A stretch of DNA of 34,401 bases. It comes from JAWLFY01 sp964462125 (GTDB lineage: Bacteria > Planctomycetota > Planctomycetia > Pirellulales > Pirellulaceae). This document shows positions 22,729-30,105 of the stretch, in pieces. The stretch is taken from assembly GCA_964462125.1 (NCBI GenBank), contig CAYWXT010000024.1, forward strand, positions 1 to 34,401, read 5' to 3'. The translations under genes were made by a program, and so were the position numbers. The notes under the pieces were generated by a model, which was given only the letters and a program-made list of their open reading frames with translations, did no database searches and had not been told where the DNA came from. Position 1 is the first letter of the stretch; each line of letters opens with the position of its first letter.

Positions 22729-24291
22729 TCACAGTCGCTGCTGCAGTTCGGGATCGTCGTCATCCGTGTCACCGACCTGCTCTTTCAGTTTCGTTAGTTG
22801 CTGCTTCAATGTCTGTACCGTCTCGGCATACTCGGGGTCGTCGATGACGTTGTTCATTTCCTGGGGATCGGTGCGCAAGTCATACAGTTCCCAATGCGGC
22901 TCAGTCGGTTCCTGGACCGCCCCGGGGGCATCCAAGGGCAACCCGTAGAAGAAAATCAACTTGAACTCTTTGGTACGGATCCCGTAGTGCGCGGGGTTGT
23001 CGTGATGCGCCATGTGCATCCAGTAGCGATAGTAGGTCGCCTCCGGCCAGTCCTCCGGTTCGCGAGCTCCCTCCAGGATCTTCCTGAAACTCCGCCCCTG
23101 CATGAAATCTGGCGCGGCAACACCTGCGATGTCCAAAATCGTGGGGGCGAAATCGACGTTGTTGATGATTGCATCGGAGCGGGTTCCTGCCGGGATCGAT
23201 TCCGGATAACGAACGACAAACGGCATGCGGAGCGATTCTTCGTACATCCAACGCTTGTCGATGTAGTCGTGTTCGCCGAGCATGAACCCCTGGTCGGCGG
23301 TGTAGATGATCACCGTGTTGTCGAGTTCCCCGCTGGACTCCAGGTGATCAAGCAACCGCGCGATGTTGTCGTCAACTCCGCGAACGCATCGGAGGAACTT
23401 CTTCAGGTATCGCTGATACGCTTCGCGTTTGTACGCCTCATCGTCGAGATCGCGGTCGACGAACATGTGGTGTCCCATGTTGCGGCGGGTGTTCCGTTTG
23501 CCGACGGAGGTCCCGTACCGAGGCCGATCGACCGGCCCGTGATCGCCGCGCTGCCACAGACTTTCCGGCTCCGGGATGTCCACGTCTTGATACAGCCAAT
23601 CGTAGCGTTCCGCGTTTTCGAAGTTATCGTGCGGTGCCTTGAAATGGTGCATGAGGAAGAAAGGTTGATCTTTTTTTTCACGGTTGCGGAGCCACTTCAA
23701 CGACAGATCGGTGATCGCGTCGGAGGAATGCTTGGAGTCGTAGCCACCAACCCTGATGGTGTTGTCCGGCCAGGACTCGGGGCCGTGGACGCGGAAGACC
23801 GGGTTGAAATACGAGCCTTGGCCGGGGAGTACGGCGTAGTGATCAAAGGCCTTCGGTTCCTGCTTGAGATGCCATTTGCCGATCATGGCAGTTTCGTAAC
23901 CTGCCTCACCCATCAACCTCGCCAAATGTTGCTGCGGCGAAGCCAGCGATCCGCTCAGGGTCGTCACCCCGTTGGCATGGGAGTACTGGCCCGTCAGGAT
24001 CGACGCGCGACTGGGGGTGCAGATCGAATTGGTGCAGAAGACGTTCGAAAGCAACACCCCTTCGCGGGCTAAGCGGTCGATCGTTGGCGTCGGATCCAGG
24101 GGAGCCAACCGAGATTCGTAGGCACCGATCGCGTGGGCCGCGTGGTCATCGGACATGATGAACAAAACGTTGGGCCGGTCGGAGGTTTCCGCCCAAGCAT
24201 CGGGGGGCGCCGCGAACATCCACACGTAGCAACAGGCAGCGGCGACTAGCAAGCGGCTGGCAATCAGCAGAAGCGGGTGGGGGGAAGACAT
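22729..24291 (-). CDS. Secreted sulfatase (formylglycine type), second copy
   Basis: A 520-residue sulfatase. The signal peptide MSSPHPLLLIASRLLVAAA runs to AWAET. Seen: NVLFIMSDDHAAHAIGAY (metal ligands), the formylglycine motif CTPSR at residues 91-95 in a perfect consensus context, GKWHLK, HHFKAPHDNF, and YTADQGFMLGEHDYIDKRWMYEESLRMPF. The C-terminal ELYDLRTDPQEMNNVIDDPEY is typical of planctomycete and Bacteroidetes glycan sulfatases. Its general look is that of N-acetylglucosamine or mucin-type sulfatases, but the substrate cannot be assigned from sequence alone. The ATG at 24291 is preferred to a GTG five codons earlier. The gene follows a symporter and precedes another sulfatase on the same strand. 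It is not closely similar to its neighbour outside the family motifs. Confidence 0.9.
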   Translation of the reverse strand: MSSPHPLLLIASRLLVAAACCYVWMFAAPPDAWAETSDRPNVLFIMSDDHAAHAIGAYESRLAPLDPTPTIDRLAREGVLLSNVFCTNSICTPSRASILTGQYSHANGVTTLSGSLASPQQHLARLMGEAGYETAMIGKWHLKQEPKAFDHYAVLPGQGSYFNPVFRVHGPESWPDNTIRVGGYDSKHSSDAITDLSLKWLRNREKKDQPFFLMHHFKAPHDNFENAERYDWLYQDVDIPEPESLWQRGDHGPVDRPRYGTSVGKRNTRRNMGHHMFVDRDLDDEAYKREAYQRYLKKFLRCVRGVDDNIARLLDHLESSGELDNTVIIYTADQGFMLGEHDYIDKRWMYEESLRMPFVVRYPESIPAGTRSDAIINNVDFAPTILDIAGVAAPDFMQGRSFRKILEGAREPEDWPEATYYRYWMHMAHHDNPAHYGIRTKEFKLIFFYGLPLDAPGAVQEPTEPHWELYDLRTDPQEMNNVIDDPEYAETVQTLKQQLTKLKEQVGDTDDDDPELQQRL

Positions 24292-24330
24292 TGGGTGCGT
24301 TCTCACAGGAGTGTCGTGGGTTGATTGAGG

Positions 24331-24356
24331 AGAAAAAGGGGTCAGGACTCTTTTTT
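24331..24356. repeat. GGGTCAGGACTC-core repeat, copy 1
   Basis: The stretch AAAAAGGGGTCAGGACTC followed by T6 is an imperfect palindrome with A-rich and T-rich arms. Two further copies lie at 31572-31594 and 31640-31662. It sits just after the symporter stop and could also act as a terminator for the minus-strand transcript. Confidence 0.6.
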
Positions 24357-24364
24357 GCCTTCGG

Positions 24365-25981
24365 CTACGGTTGGGGCGGGAAAAACTTGTTCAAGGTGGT
24401 TGGTTTCGGCTTGGGGGTGACCAGCGAGACGAGCACCATCGTGACCAGCGAGCTGAGGATCATCGCGACGACGGGCATCACCTCGTAGGTCTCCCCAGCC
24501 AGAGGCACCTGCAACACGAACTTGCTCAGTCCGCCTTGATCCACCGGAACATGGGTCGCGAAATAGAACAGGATGCACCAGCTGATGATCGCGGCCAAGA
24601 TCCCACCGATCGCTCCGGCCGCCGAGAGACCCCGCCAATAGAGCGCGGCGATCACGATGGGAAACAGCGCCGTGAAGCCGCTGAAACACCACACGCCGAG
24701 GGCGAAGACGCTGCGGGGATTGCCCAGACTGAACAGATACGTCACCACGACGATGCCGATAATGAACAGCCGCGTGAACAACACCTGCTGGCGGTCGCTG
24801 ACCCGGTGGCTGCCTCGATAATGGACGAAGATGTCATTGTTGAAGATTGTGCCGAGACAGAGAAACTGGCTGTCGAGACTCGACATGATCGCCGCCAAGA
24901 TGCCCGCTGCCAAAAACCCACCGAGCAACTGCCCTGTTTGCGTCTTGACCAAAAACGGCAGGATCGCGTTGGGGTTGTCCGGCAAAGGCGGCCCCGAAGG
25001 ACGCAAGTTCGGGTCGGCCCACACGCCCACCACCCACGCGCCAACCAAGATGCAGGGGACCCAGACGATCATGATGAACAGCGGTTGGAACACCACTGAC
25101 AACTTGAAGGTGCTGGCATGCCGGGCTGTCATCCAGTGCTGGAAAACGTGTGGGAACATGCCGACCGACAAGGGGATCAGCAGATAGGTCATGAACTTCG
25201 TCTTGCTCATCTCCACCCGCGTCGCATGCGATTCGGGGATCGCCTCGCCGAGCACTTTCAGGTTGGCAAAGAAGCTCTCCTGCTGCCCCAGCTTGTTGGC
25301 GATCGCGTAAAAGGTGACCACGCCGAGGGCCATGAAGACCACGGTTTGAAAGGTATTGGCCCAGGCTGTACCCCGCATGCCACCGAAGAAGACATAGATC
25401 AACACGACAACACAAATCACCAGCGAGCCGAGCCAGGGGGGCACGCCGCCATGGGCAGCCGGATCGTCCGAGCCATCGTCCAGGTAGGCCGGAAACCACT
25501 CCGGCGACAAACCGGCAGTCAGCCCTTGCATCACGGTCCCGGCGCTGATCACGCCGATGAGCAGATACGGGATCACCAGACCGACCAGAATCGGAAACAG
25601 CAGCAGGCCAACGAAATCGCTCTCGAGCCGGTCGCGAAAGAACTCAATCTGCGTCGTGTAGCCGTTGCGGCGGGCGATTTTCCAGACCTTGACGCCGACC
25701 AAGAAGAAACAGAGTGAGTGAACGATCCCACTGCTGCTGGCCAGCATCCCATAGACGCCGATTCCTTCGCGAAACGCCTCGCCGGTGCTGCCGACCAATG
25801 CGAACGCGGTCATCGTCGTGCCGAACAGGCTCATCAGCAGCAGGAATGGGCCGATCGAATGACTGGCAACCTGGTAATCGAGTCGCGTCCCCCGGAACAG
25901 ACGACTGGAGAAAACCCCCAGACTCAAGAGCAAGCCGAGATAAAGGAGGATGATGATCAGTTGGGGGAGCCCCGGGTGCAT
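24365..25981 (-). CDS. Sodium:solute symporter (SSS family)
   Basis: A 538-residue membrane protein with about 13 hydrophobic spans, expected to import a small solute with sodium. It begins MHPGLPQLIIILLYLG. Typical SSS segments: FSSRLFRGTRLDYQVAS after the first span, LFGTTMTAFALVGSTGEA (sodium-site region of span 2), VFFGGMRGTAWANTFQTV, and AAGILAAIMSSLDSQFL (span 8 sodium-site region). The start codon shares one base with the stop of the upstream DUF3311 gene (TGATG), a coupling seen in many DUF3311-SSS pairs. The two sulfatase genes downstream on the same strand suggest that the solute may be a sugar or desulfated glycan product; this is inference. It is not the fusion type seen at 1308. 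Confidence 0.9.
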   Translation of the reverse strand: MHPGLPQLIIILLYLGLLLSLGVFSSRLFRGTRLDYQVASHSIGPFLLLMSLFGTTMTAFALVGSTGEAFREGIGVYGMLASSSGIVHSLCFFLVGVKVWKIARRNGYTTQIEFFRDRLESDFVGLLLFPILVGLVIPYLLIGVISAGTVMQGLTAGLSPEWFPAYLDDGSDDPAAHGGVPPWLGSLVICVVVLIYVFFGGMRGTAWANTFQTVVFMALGVVTFYAIANKLGQQESFFANLKVLGEAIPESHATRVEMSKTKFMTYLLIPLSVGMFPHVFQHWMTARHASTFKLSVVFQPLFIMIVWVPCILVGAWVVGVWADPNLRPSGPPLPDNPNAILPFLVKTQTGQLLGGFLAAGILAAIMSSLDSQFLCLGTIFNNDIFVHYRGSHRVSDRQQVLFTRLFIIGIVVVTYLFSLGNPRSVFALGVWCFSGFTALFPIVIAALYWRGLSAAGAIGGILAAIISWCILFYFATHVPVDQGGLSKFVLQVPLAGETYEVMPVVAMILSSLVTMVLVSLVTPKPKPTTLNKFFPPQP

Positions 25982-26235
25982 CAGCGCGTCTCCTCCGACG
26001 AAGCTTCCTCATCGAGCGGCCAAGCAAACTTGGTTGCCAACGCCCAGGTCAACGTCGCCCCGATCGATAAGCAAACATGCCAGAACATCCCGATTGGCAA
26101 GACTCCGAAGACCAGGGTTCCGTCCTCCCAGAACCAGTTGTCCTGATGCAGCACCAGCAGCGCAACGACCAGCAGGGCGATGATCCAGGGCCCGCGAGAT
26201 CGTCGCTGGCCAGTGGGGGAGGACTTGGTGCTCAT
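25981..26235 (-). CDS. DUF3311 small membrane protein, symporter partner
   Basis: An 84-residue protein with a polar N-terminus (MSTKSSPTGQRRSRG), two membrane helices (WIIALLVVALLVL, and LPIGMFWHVCLSIGATLTWA) and the DUF3311-type middle WFWEDGTLVFGVLPIG, ending FAWPLDEEASSEETR. Members of this family are found encoded just before SSS transporters and are thought to be accessory subunits. The ATG at 26235 was chosen by family length; the frame remains open upstream through a dispersed repeat, which is not coding. The stop overlaps the symporter start by one base. Confidence 0.85.
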   Translation of the reverse strand: MSTKSSPTGQRRSRGPWIIALLVVALLVLHQDNWFWEDGTLVFGVLPIGMFWHVCLSIGATLTWALATKFAWPLDEEASSEETR

Positions 26236-26270
26236 GGTTTGATTGAAAAATCGGCTCACCGTCAAGCGAC

Positions 26271-26329
26271 TGCCACATCCGTTTCGGCGAAACGGACGTG
26301 CATCCGACTCGCCGAGCCGGATCGTGGCA
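26271..26329. repeat. 59-base TGCCAC-ended dispersed repeat, copy 1
   Basis: The ends TGCCACATCCG and CGGATCGTGGCA are inverted copies with one extra base. Inside are two small palindromes, CGTTTCGGCGAAACG and CTCGCCGAG. A close copy lies at 30047-30104 and half a copy at 9867-9894. It lies between alaS and the DUF3311 gene. No open gene accounts for the sequence. Confidence 0.65.
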
Positions 26330-26366
26330 GCGGCTGGGCGTTCTGGACGACCATGGTACTCGGATT

Positions 26367-29195
26367 CTAGTGTTTGGCACCGAGCTGTTCGCGGATCAGC
26401 GTTTGGGCAGTGTCGAGGGCTTCGGGAAGCTTTGCCGGATCCTTGCCGCCGGCTTGGGCCATGTCGGGGCGTCCTCCTCCGCCGCCACCGACGACCTTGG
26501 CCACCGCTCCGACCCATTGGCCAGCTTTCAATCCTCGCTCGACCAAAGCGTTGCTGAGCCCGCCGACCAGCAGCACCTTGTCATCGCTGGCGGCGGCGAG
26601 CATCACTGCGGTCGGACCATCGCTTTTCTTGCGGATCTGGTCGATCCAGCCTCGCATCACGTTCGGGTTGGCGCCGGGCGTCTCAGCGATGATCAGCAAG
26701 GTATCGCCAATGGTTTCTCCTGCGGCGATCAGGTCATCGGCGGAGAGTTTGCCGCCGCGGGTCATCTCTTGAAGCTGGGATAACAGTGACTGGCGATCGC
26801 TGAGGAGCGTTTCGATTCGCTCGGGGACATCGGGTCCAGCGACATTGAGCAGCCTTGCGGTGTCGCGAAGGATCGTCCGGGCCTGGGAATAGTCGTTGAC
26901 CGGGCGCGACGAGGTTCCTTGGATCGCCGCGGGATGGTCGGAGGCATGCCCTGATTGCAGCTCTTTCTTGAGCTGCCGTGTCTCGTTGACCAATTCGCGG
27001 ACCCGTTCGGCCAGTCGGGCGGCGTCGCAGCCGAGTGCTTCGGCGGCTCGATTGACCGCATCGATCGTCTTCTGGCGGTGTTCGGCGGCCTTCGGTCCGG
27101 TCACCGCGACGACCCGCCGCGTCCCGGCCGAGACACTTTCTTCCCCAATCAATTCGAACGCCTCGACTTGGCCGGTTCGGTCCAAATGTGTGCCGCCACA
27201 GAGTTCTTTGCTGAATTCGCCCATCGACACCATCCGCACGGGATCGGGGTATTTTTCCCCGAACAGCATCATCGCCCCCGACTGGCGGGCTTCGCTCAGC
27301 GGCACGACGTCCCAGCGAATTGGTTCATCGGCGGCGACCCGGTCGAGGACATCCTGGCGGATCTGGACCAGCGACTCCTCGGGCAACGGTTCCTGGTTGG
27401 TGAAGTCGAATCGCAACCAATCGGGCTCGACCTTGCTCCCCTGTTGCTGCGCATGCTGCCCAATATTTTTCTGCAGGGCGTGATGCAGGATGTGGGTCGC
27501 CGAGTGGGCGCGGCGGAGCGCGTCGCGGTTCGATTGATCGACCTCGGCGATGCACGAGGCGCTTTCTTTGACGACGCCGGAGACAACGTGACCGTGGTGG
27601 ACGATCAACCCGCCATGTTTCTGAGTGTCGGTGACTTCGAAGCGAAAATCATCGCCGGCGATCGTGCCGCGATCCCCCACCTGCCCCCCGGACTCGGCAT
27701 AGAACGGGGAGCGGTCGAGCACCAACCGGCAAGGGTCTTCGGGGTCGGCATCCAGTTCCCCCACCAGTCTTCCCTGCTGCTCTTCGTCACTTCCGTCGCC
27801 GGTGATGATCCCGCGGACGGTGGCCTCGCAGCGAAGGGTGTCGTAGCCGACGAAGTGGGTTTCGCGGAGGACCTCCTTGAGCGTTTCCAGAGGGCCGGTT
27901 TGAAACAGCTTGAACTGGTCGCCGCCGCTGACCCGGGCATGCTCGTCCATCGCCTCGCTGTAGCCGGCCCAGTCGAACGTGAAGTGGTGCTCCGCCCCCA
28001 GTTGCTGGACCAATTCGGGCGGAACGCCGTAGCTGGTGTACAGCTCGGCTGCTTGATCCCCCGCGATCATGCCGGTTCCGGAAGACCGCATCTCCTGGAA
28101 AATCTTCTCAATTCGGTTGAGCCCAGCGTCGAGGGTGGAGAAGAACCGTTCCTCCTCGCTGCGGATCACCCCTTCGACGCGACGGACCGTTTCCGACAGC
28201 TCTGGGTAGGGAGTCTTCATCGCCTCGGCCACTGCGGCGACGAGCTGATAGAGGAACGGTTCCCGCAACGACATCTGATGACCGTCCAACACCGCCCGTC
28301 GAATCAGCCGGCGAATGACGTACTTGGCCCCGTTGGCGCCGGGATAGACGTTCTCGTGCACGGCGAAGGTCGCGGCCCGGACGTGGTCGGTGATCCGCCG
28401 TAACCGCCGGCCCGGGTCGCTTTCGAACTCGTAAGCCACTCCAGTCACGTCCGCCGCGGCTTGGACGATCGGAAAGAGGCTGTCGATATGGAAGTTCGTG
28501 GGGACCCCTTGCAGCACGCTGGCGGTCCGCTCCAGTCCCATCCCCGTGTCGATGTTCTTGCTCGGCAACGGATGCAGGTTGTTGGGCGGGTCCCCAATCC
28601 GGTTGAACTGAGTGAAGACGAGGTTCCAGATCTCGACCTCGGAACCATCGTCGAGCCGATAGTAGACCTCGCTGCACGGTCCACAGACGCCGTCGGGGCC
28701 TTGGCTGGGAGCCGACGCCGGCCAAAAGTTCTCGTCCTCCTCCATCCGATTGATCCGGGCGGTCGGCAGCCCCACGTCCCGGTGCCAGATCTCCGCCGCA
28801 TCGTCGTCATCCTTGTAGACGGTGACGCTCAGCCGATTCGGATCGATTCCAAGCCCCGGCTTGGCGGTCAGGAATTCCCAGGCCCAGTTGATCGCCTCCC
28901 GCTTGAAGTAGTCCCCGAAGCTGAAGTTGCCCAGCATCTCGAAAAAGGTGTGGTGGTACGCCGTCCGTCCGACGTTGTCGATGTCGCCGGTCCGCAAACA
29001 TTTCTGGCACGTCGCGGCGCGGGTGAAATCGAGTTTCACCTTGCCCAGAAAATGGTCCTTGAACTGGTTCATCCCCGCCGGTGTGAACAGCACCGACGGG
29101 TCCCAGGTCGGGACCAGCACATCGCTCGGTTTGCGGACACATCCCTTGGTCTCGAAGAAGGCCAAGTATTTTTCGCGAAGCTCGTCGGTTTTCAT
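26367..29195 (-). CDS. alaS: Alanyl-tRNA synthetase
   Basis: A 942-residue class II synthetase that charges tRNA-Ala. N-terminal catalytic core: FFETKGCVRKPSDVLVPTWDPSVLFTPAGMNQFKD in two adjacent motif blocks, then TFFEMLGNFSFGDYF (motif 2 region) and MGLERTASVLQGVPTN (motif 3). The editing domain shows HSATHILHH (H564, H568) and CGGTH (C666, H670), the zinc-binding set that clears mischarged Ser and Gly. The C-Ala domain ends with GGGGGGRPDMAQAGGKDP. The ATG at 29195 (MKTDELREKYLAFF) is set by homology; the frame is open 126 codons further upstream, but that part has no family similarity. Slightly longer than the E. coli enzyme. Stands alone on the minus strand. Confidence 0.97.
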   Translation of the reverse strand: MKTDELREKYLAFFETKGCVRKPSDVLVPTWDPSVLFTPAGMNQFKDHFLGKVKLDFTRAATCQKCLRTGDIDNVGRTAYHHTFFEMLGNFSFGDYFKREAINWAWEFLTAKPGLGIDPNRLSVTVYKDDDDAAEIWHRDVGLPTARINRMEEDENFWPASAPSQGPDGVCGPCSEVYYRLDDGSEVEIWNLVFTQFNRIGDPPNNLHPLPSKNIDTGMGLERTASVLQGVPTNFHIDSLFPIVQAAADVTGVAYEFESDPGRRLRRITDHVRAATFAVHENVYPGANGAKYVIRRLIRRAVLDGHQMSLREPFLYQLVAAVAEAMKTPYPELSETVRRVEGVIRSEEERFFSTLDAGLNRIEKIFQEMRSSGTGMIAGDQAAELYTSYGVPPELVQQLGAEHHFTFDWAGYSEAMDEHARVSGGDQFKLFQTGPLETLKEVLRETHFVGYDTLRCEATVRGIITGDGSDEEQQGRLVGELDADPEDPCRLVLDRSPFYAESGGQVGDRGTIAGDDFRFEVTDTQKHGGLIVHHGHVVSGVVKESASCIAEVDQSNRDALRRAHSATHILHHALQKNIGQHAQQQGSKVEPDWLRFDFTNQEPLPEESLVQIRQDVLDRVAADEPIRWDVVPLSEARQSGAMMLFGEKYPDPVRMVSMGEFSKELCGGTHLDRTGQVEAFELIGEESVSAGTRRVVAVTGPKAAEHRQKTIDAVNRAAEALGCDAARLAERVRELVNETRQLKKELQSGHASDHPAAIQGTSSRPVNDYSQARTILRDTARLLNVAGPDVPERIETLLSDRQSLLSQLQEMTRGGKLSADDLIAAGETIGDTLLIIAETPGANPNVMRGWIDQIRKKSDGPTAVMLAAASDDKVLLVGGLSNALVERGLKAGQWVGAVAKVVGGGGGGRPDMAQAGGKDPAKLPEALDTAQTLIREQLGAKH

Positions 29196-29327
29196 GATCT
29201 CGATTTTCCGTCGGATGCAGTCAATTCCCCCGCGATGATATCGAAACCAGTTCAGCCGGCAGAGGGCGGGTCGCGATGCCGAAAGAGGACGGCCGCAGCG
29301 GTCACCGCCGTGGTGGCGGCGATCGAG

Positions 29328-29357
29328 GCTAGCGAAAGCCCGGCTAACGAAAGCCCG
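29328..29357 (+). repeat. Tandem 15-base GCTAxCGAAAGCCCG repeat
   Basis: Two adjacent copies, GCTAGCGAAAGCCCG and GCTAACGAAAGCCCG, differing at one base. They lie in the gap upstream of both alaS and the secreted protein gene. A shorter GGCTAACG recurs near 29414. Confidence 0.5.
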
Positions 29358-29376
29358 GACTTTGGGGAAAGTTGAG

Positions 29377-29404
29377 CTTGTATCGTGGACGATAAATTTG
29401 TCAT
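29377..29404 (-). promoter_or_regulatory. Candidate promoter of alaS
   Basis: On the minus strand ATGACA (29399-29404) and TACAAG (29377-29382) are spaced by 16 bases, matching 5 of 6 and 4 of 6 to the sigma-70 consensus. It would give a leader of about 175 bases that includes the tandem 15-base repeat. No T-box-like features were recognised. Confidence 0.25.
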
Positions 29405-29451
29405 AGACCTTCCAGGCTAACGATTCAAGTTCACGATGGGAGATTCCATCC

Positions 29452-30039
29452 ATGCGTTCGCGGTCGAAGATGTCTCGTTTTCGGCGGTTCGGCGCGAGTT
29501 TGCTTGCCGGTTCGGTCTTTTGCGTTGCCGGATTCGCCACCGCCCAAGCCCCCGTCTCGGGTCCGCCATCCACAGCGGCTCAGGAGCCCAGCGGCACTCA
29601 ACCCTCCACCGTCTCCCCGGGGCCCGCCTCGGCCGCTGCGCCGATAGAACCTGCGCCGATGGAACCGGGGCCGATCGGCCGCACCATGGAAGCGGTGAAC
29701 CCGGCGAATTGGAATTGGCCGACGTTCAATCCGCCGCAGTGGAACCTGCCAAAACTGCTGCCGGCGCCGGAGGACAAAGAGCGGATCGTGCAAAAGAAAA
29801 ACAGCTTGTGGGACGACGTCTCAGCGACCAGCCACAAGAGCTGGCAGAAGACCAAAGAGGTTCTCCACCCGCAGAAGCTGAATCCGATGAACTGGTGGTC
29901 GGCCCCGGCGGCCGCGCCGCCGTCCCGCGATTCAGGATCCCCCGGCTTTTTTGGCTCGCTGTTTCAGCCCAACCCGGAGCCGGAAGCCCGCGTGGCGGAC
30001 GTGTCGGAATTTTTGGAGCAAGACCGCGTCAACCGCTAG
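29452..30039 (+). CDS. Secreted Trp/Pro-rich protein of unknown function
   Basis: A 195-residue protein with a signal peptide (MRSRSKMSRFRRFGASLLAG, cut near FATAQA). A Pro/Ala/Ser-rich stretch (residues about 35-78) is followed by the striking segment NPANWNWPTFNPPQWNLP and KLLPAPEDKERIVQKKNSLWDD, a helix-prone part (TSHKSWQKTKEVLHPQKLNP), then MNWWSAP and a short FFGSLFQP element. The end, VADVSEFLEQDRVNR, is acidic and hydrophilic. The ATG at 29452 has GGGAG nine bases upstream; an ATG at 29470 would keep the signal. No enzyme motif was seen. Similar Trp-rich exported proteins occur in planctomycetes, where some sit on the cell envelope, but no function can be given. Confidence 0.7.
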   Translation: MRSRSKMSRFRRFGASLLAGSVFCVAGFATAQAPVSGPPSTAAQEPSGTQPSTVSPGPASAAAPIEPAPMEPGPIGRTMEAVNPANWNWPTFNPPQWNLPKLLPAPEDKERIVQKKNSLWDDVSATSHKSWQKTKEVLHPQKLNPMNWWSAPAAAPPSRDSGSPGFFGSLFQPNPEPEARVADVSEFLEQDRVNR

Positions 30040-30046
30040 GCAAAGC

Positions 30047-30104
30047 TGTCACATCCGTTTCGGCGAAAGCGACGTACATCTGTCTCGACGAGCCGGATCG
30101 TGGG
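30047..30104. repeat. 59-base TGCCAC-ended dispersed repeat, copy 2
   Basis: Aligned with 26271-26329 it keeps CACATCCGTTTCGGCGAAA, GACGT, and CGAGCCGGATCGTGG, with scattered changes elsewhere. It fills the gap between the convergent stops of the secreted protein gene (30039) and the DUF1501 gene (30106). Confidence 0.65.
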
Positions 30105-30105
30105 A

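Noticed and set aside
22798..24072. Open frame of 424 codons on the plus strand opposite the second sulfatase gene
   Set aside because: Antisense shadow of a gene with complete family motifs.
26955..28403. Open frame of 482 codons opposite alaS
   Set aside because: Antisense shadow; composition is Arg/Gly/Val-rich without motifs, and alaS is unambiguous.
29196..29573. N-terminal extension of the alaS frame by 126 codons
   Set aside because: The extension crosses the tandem 15-base repeat and the start of the divergent secreted protein gene; alanyl-tRNA synthetase homology begins at the ATG at 29195.
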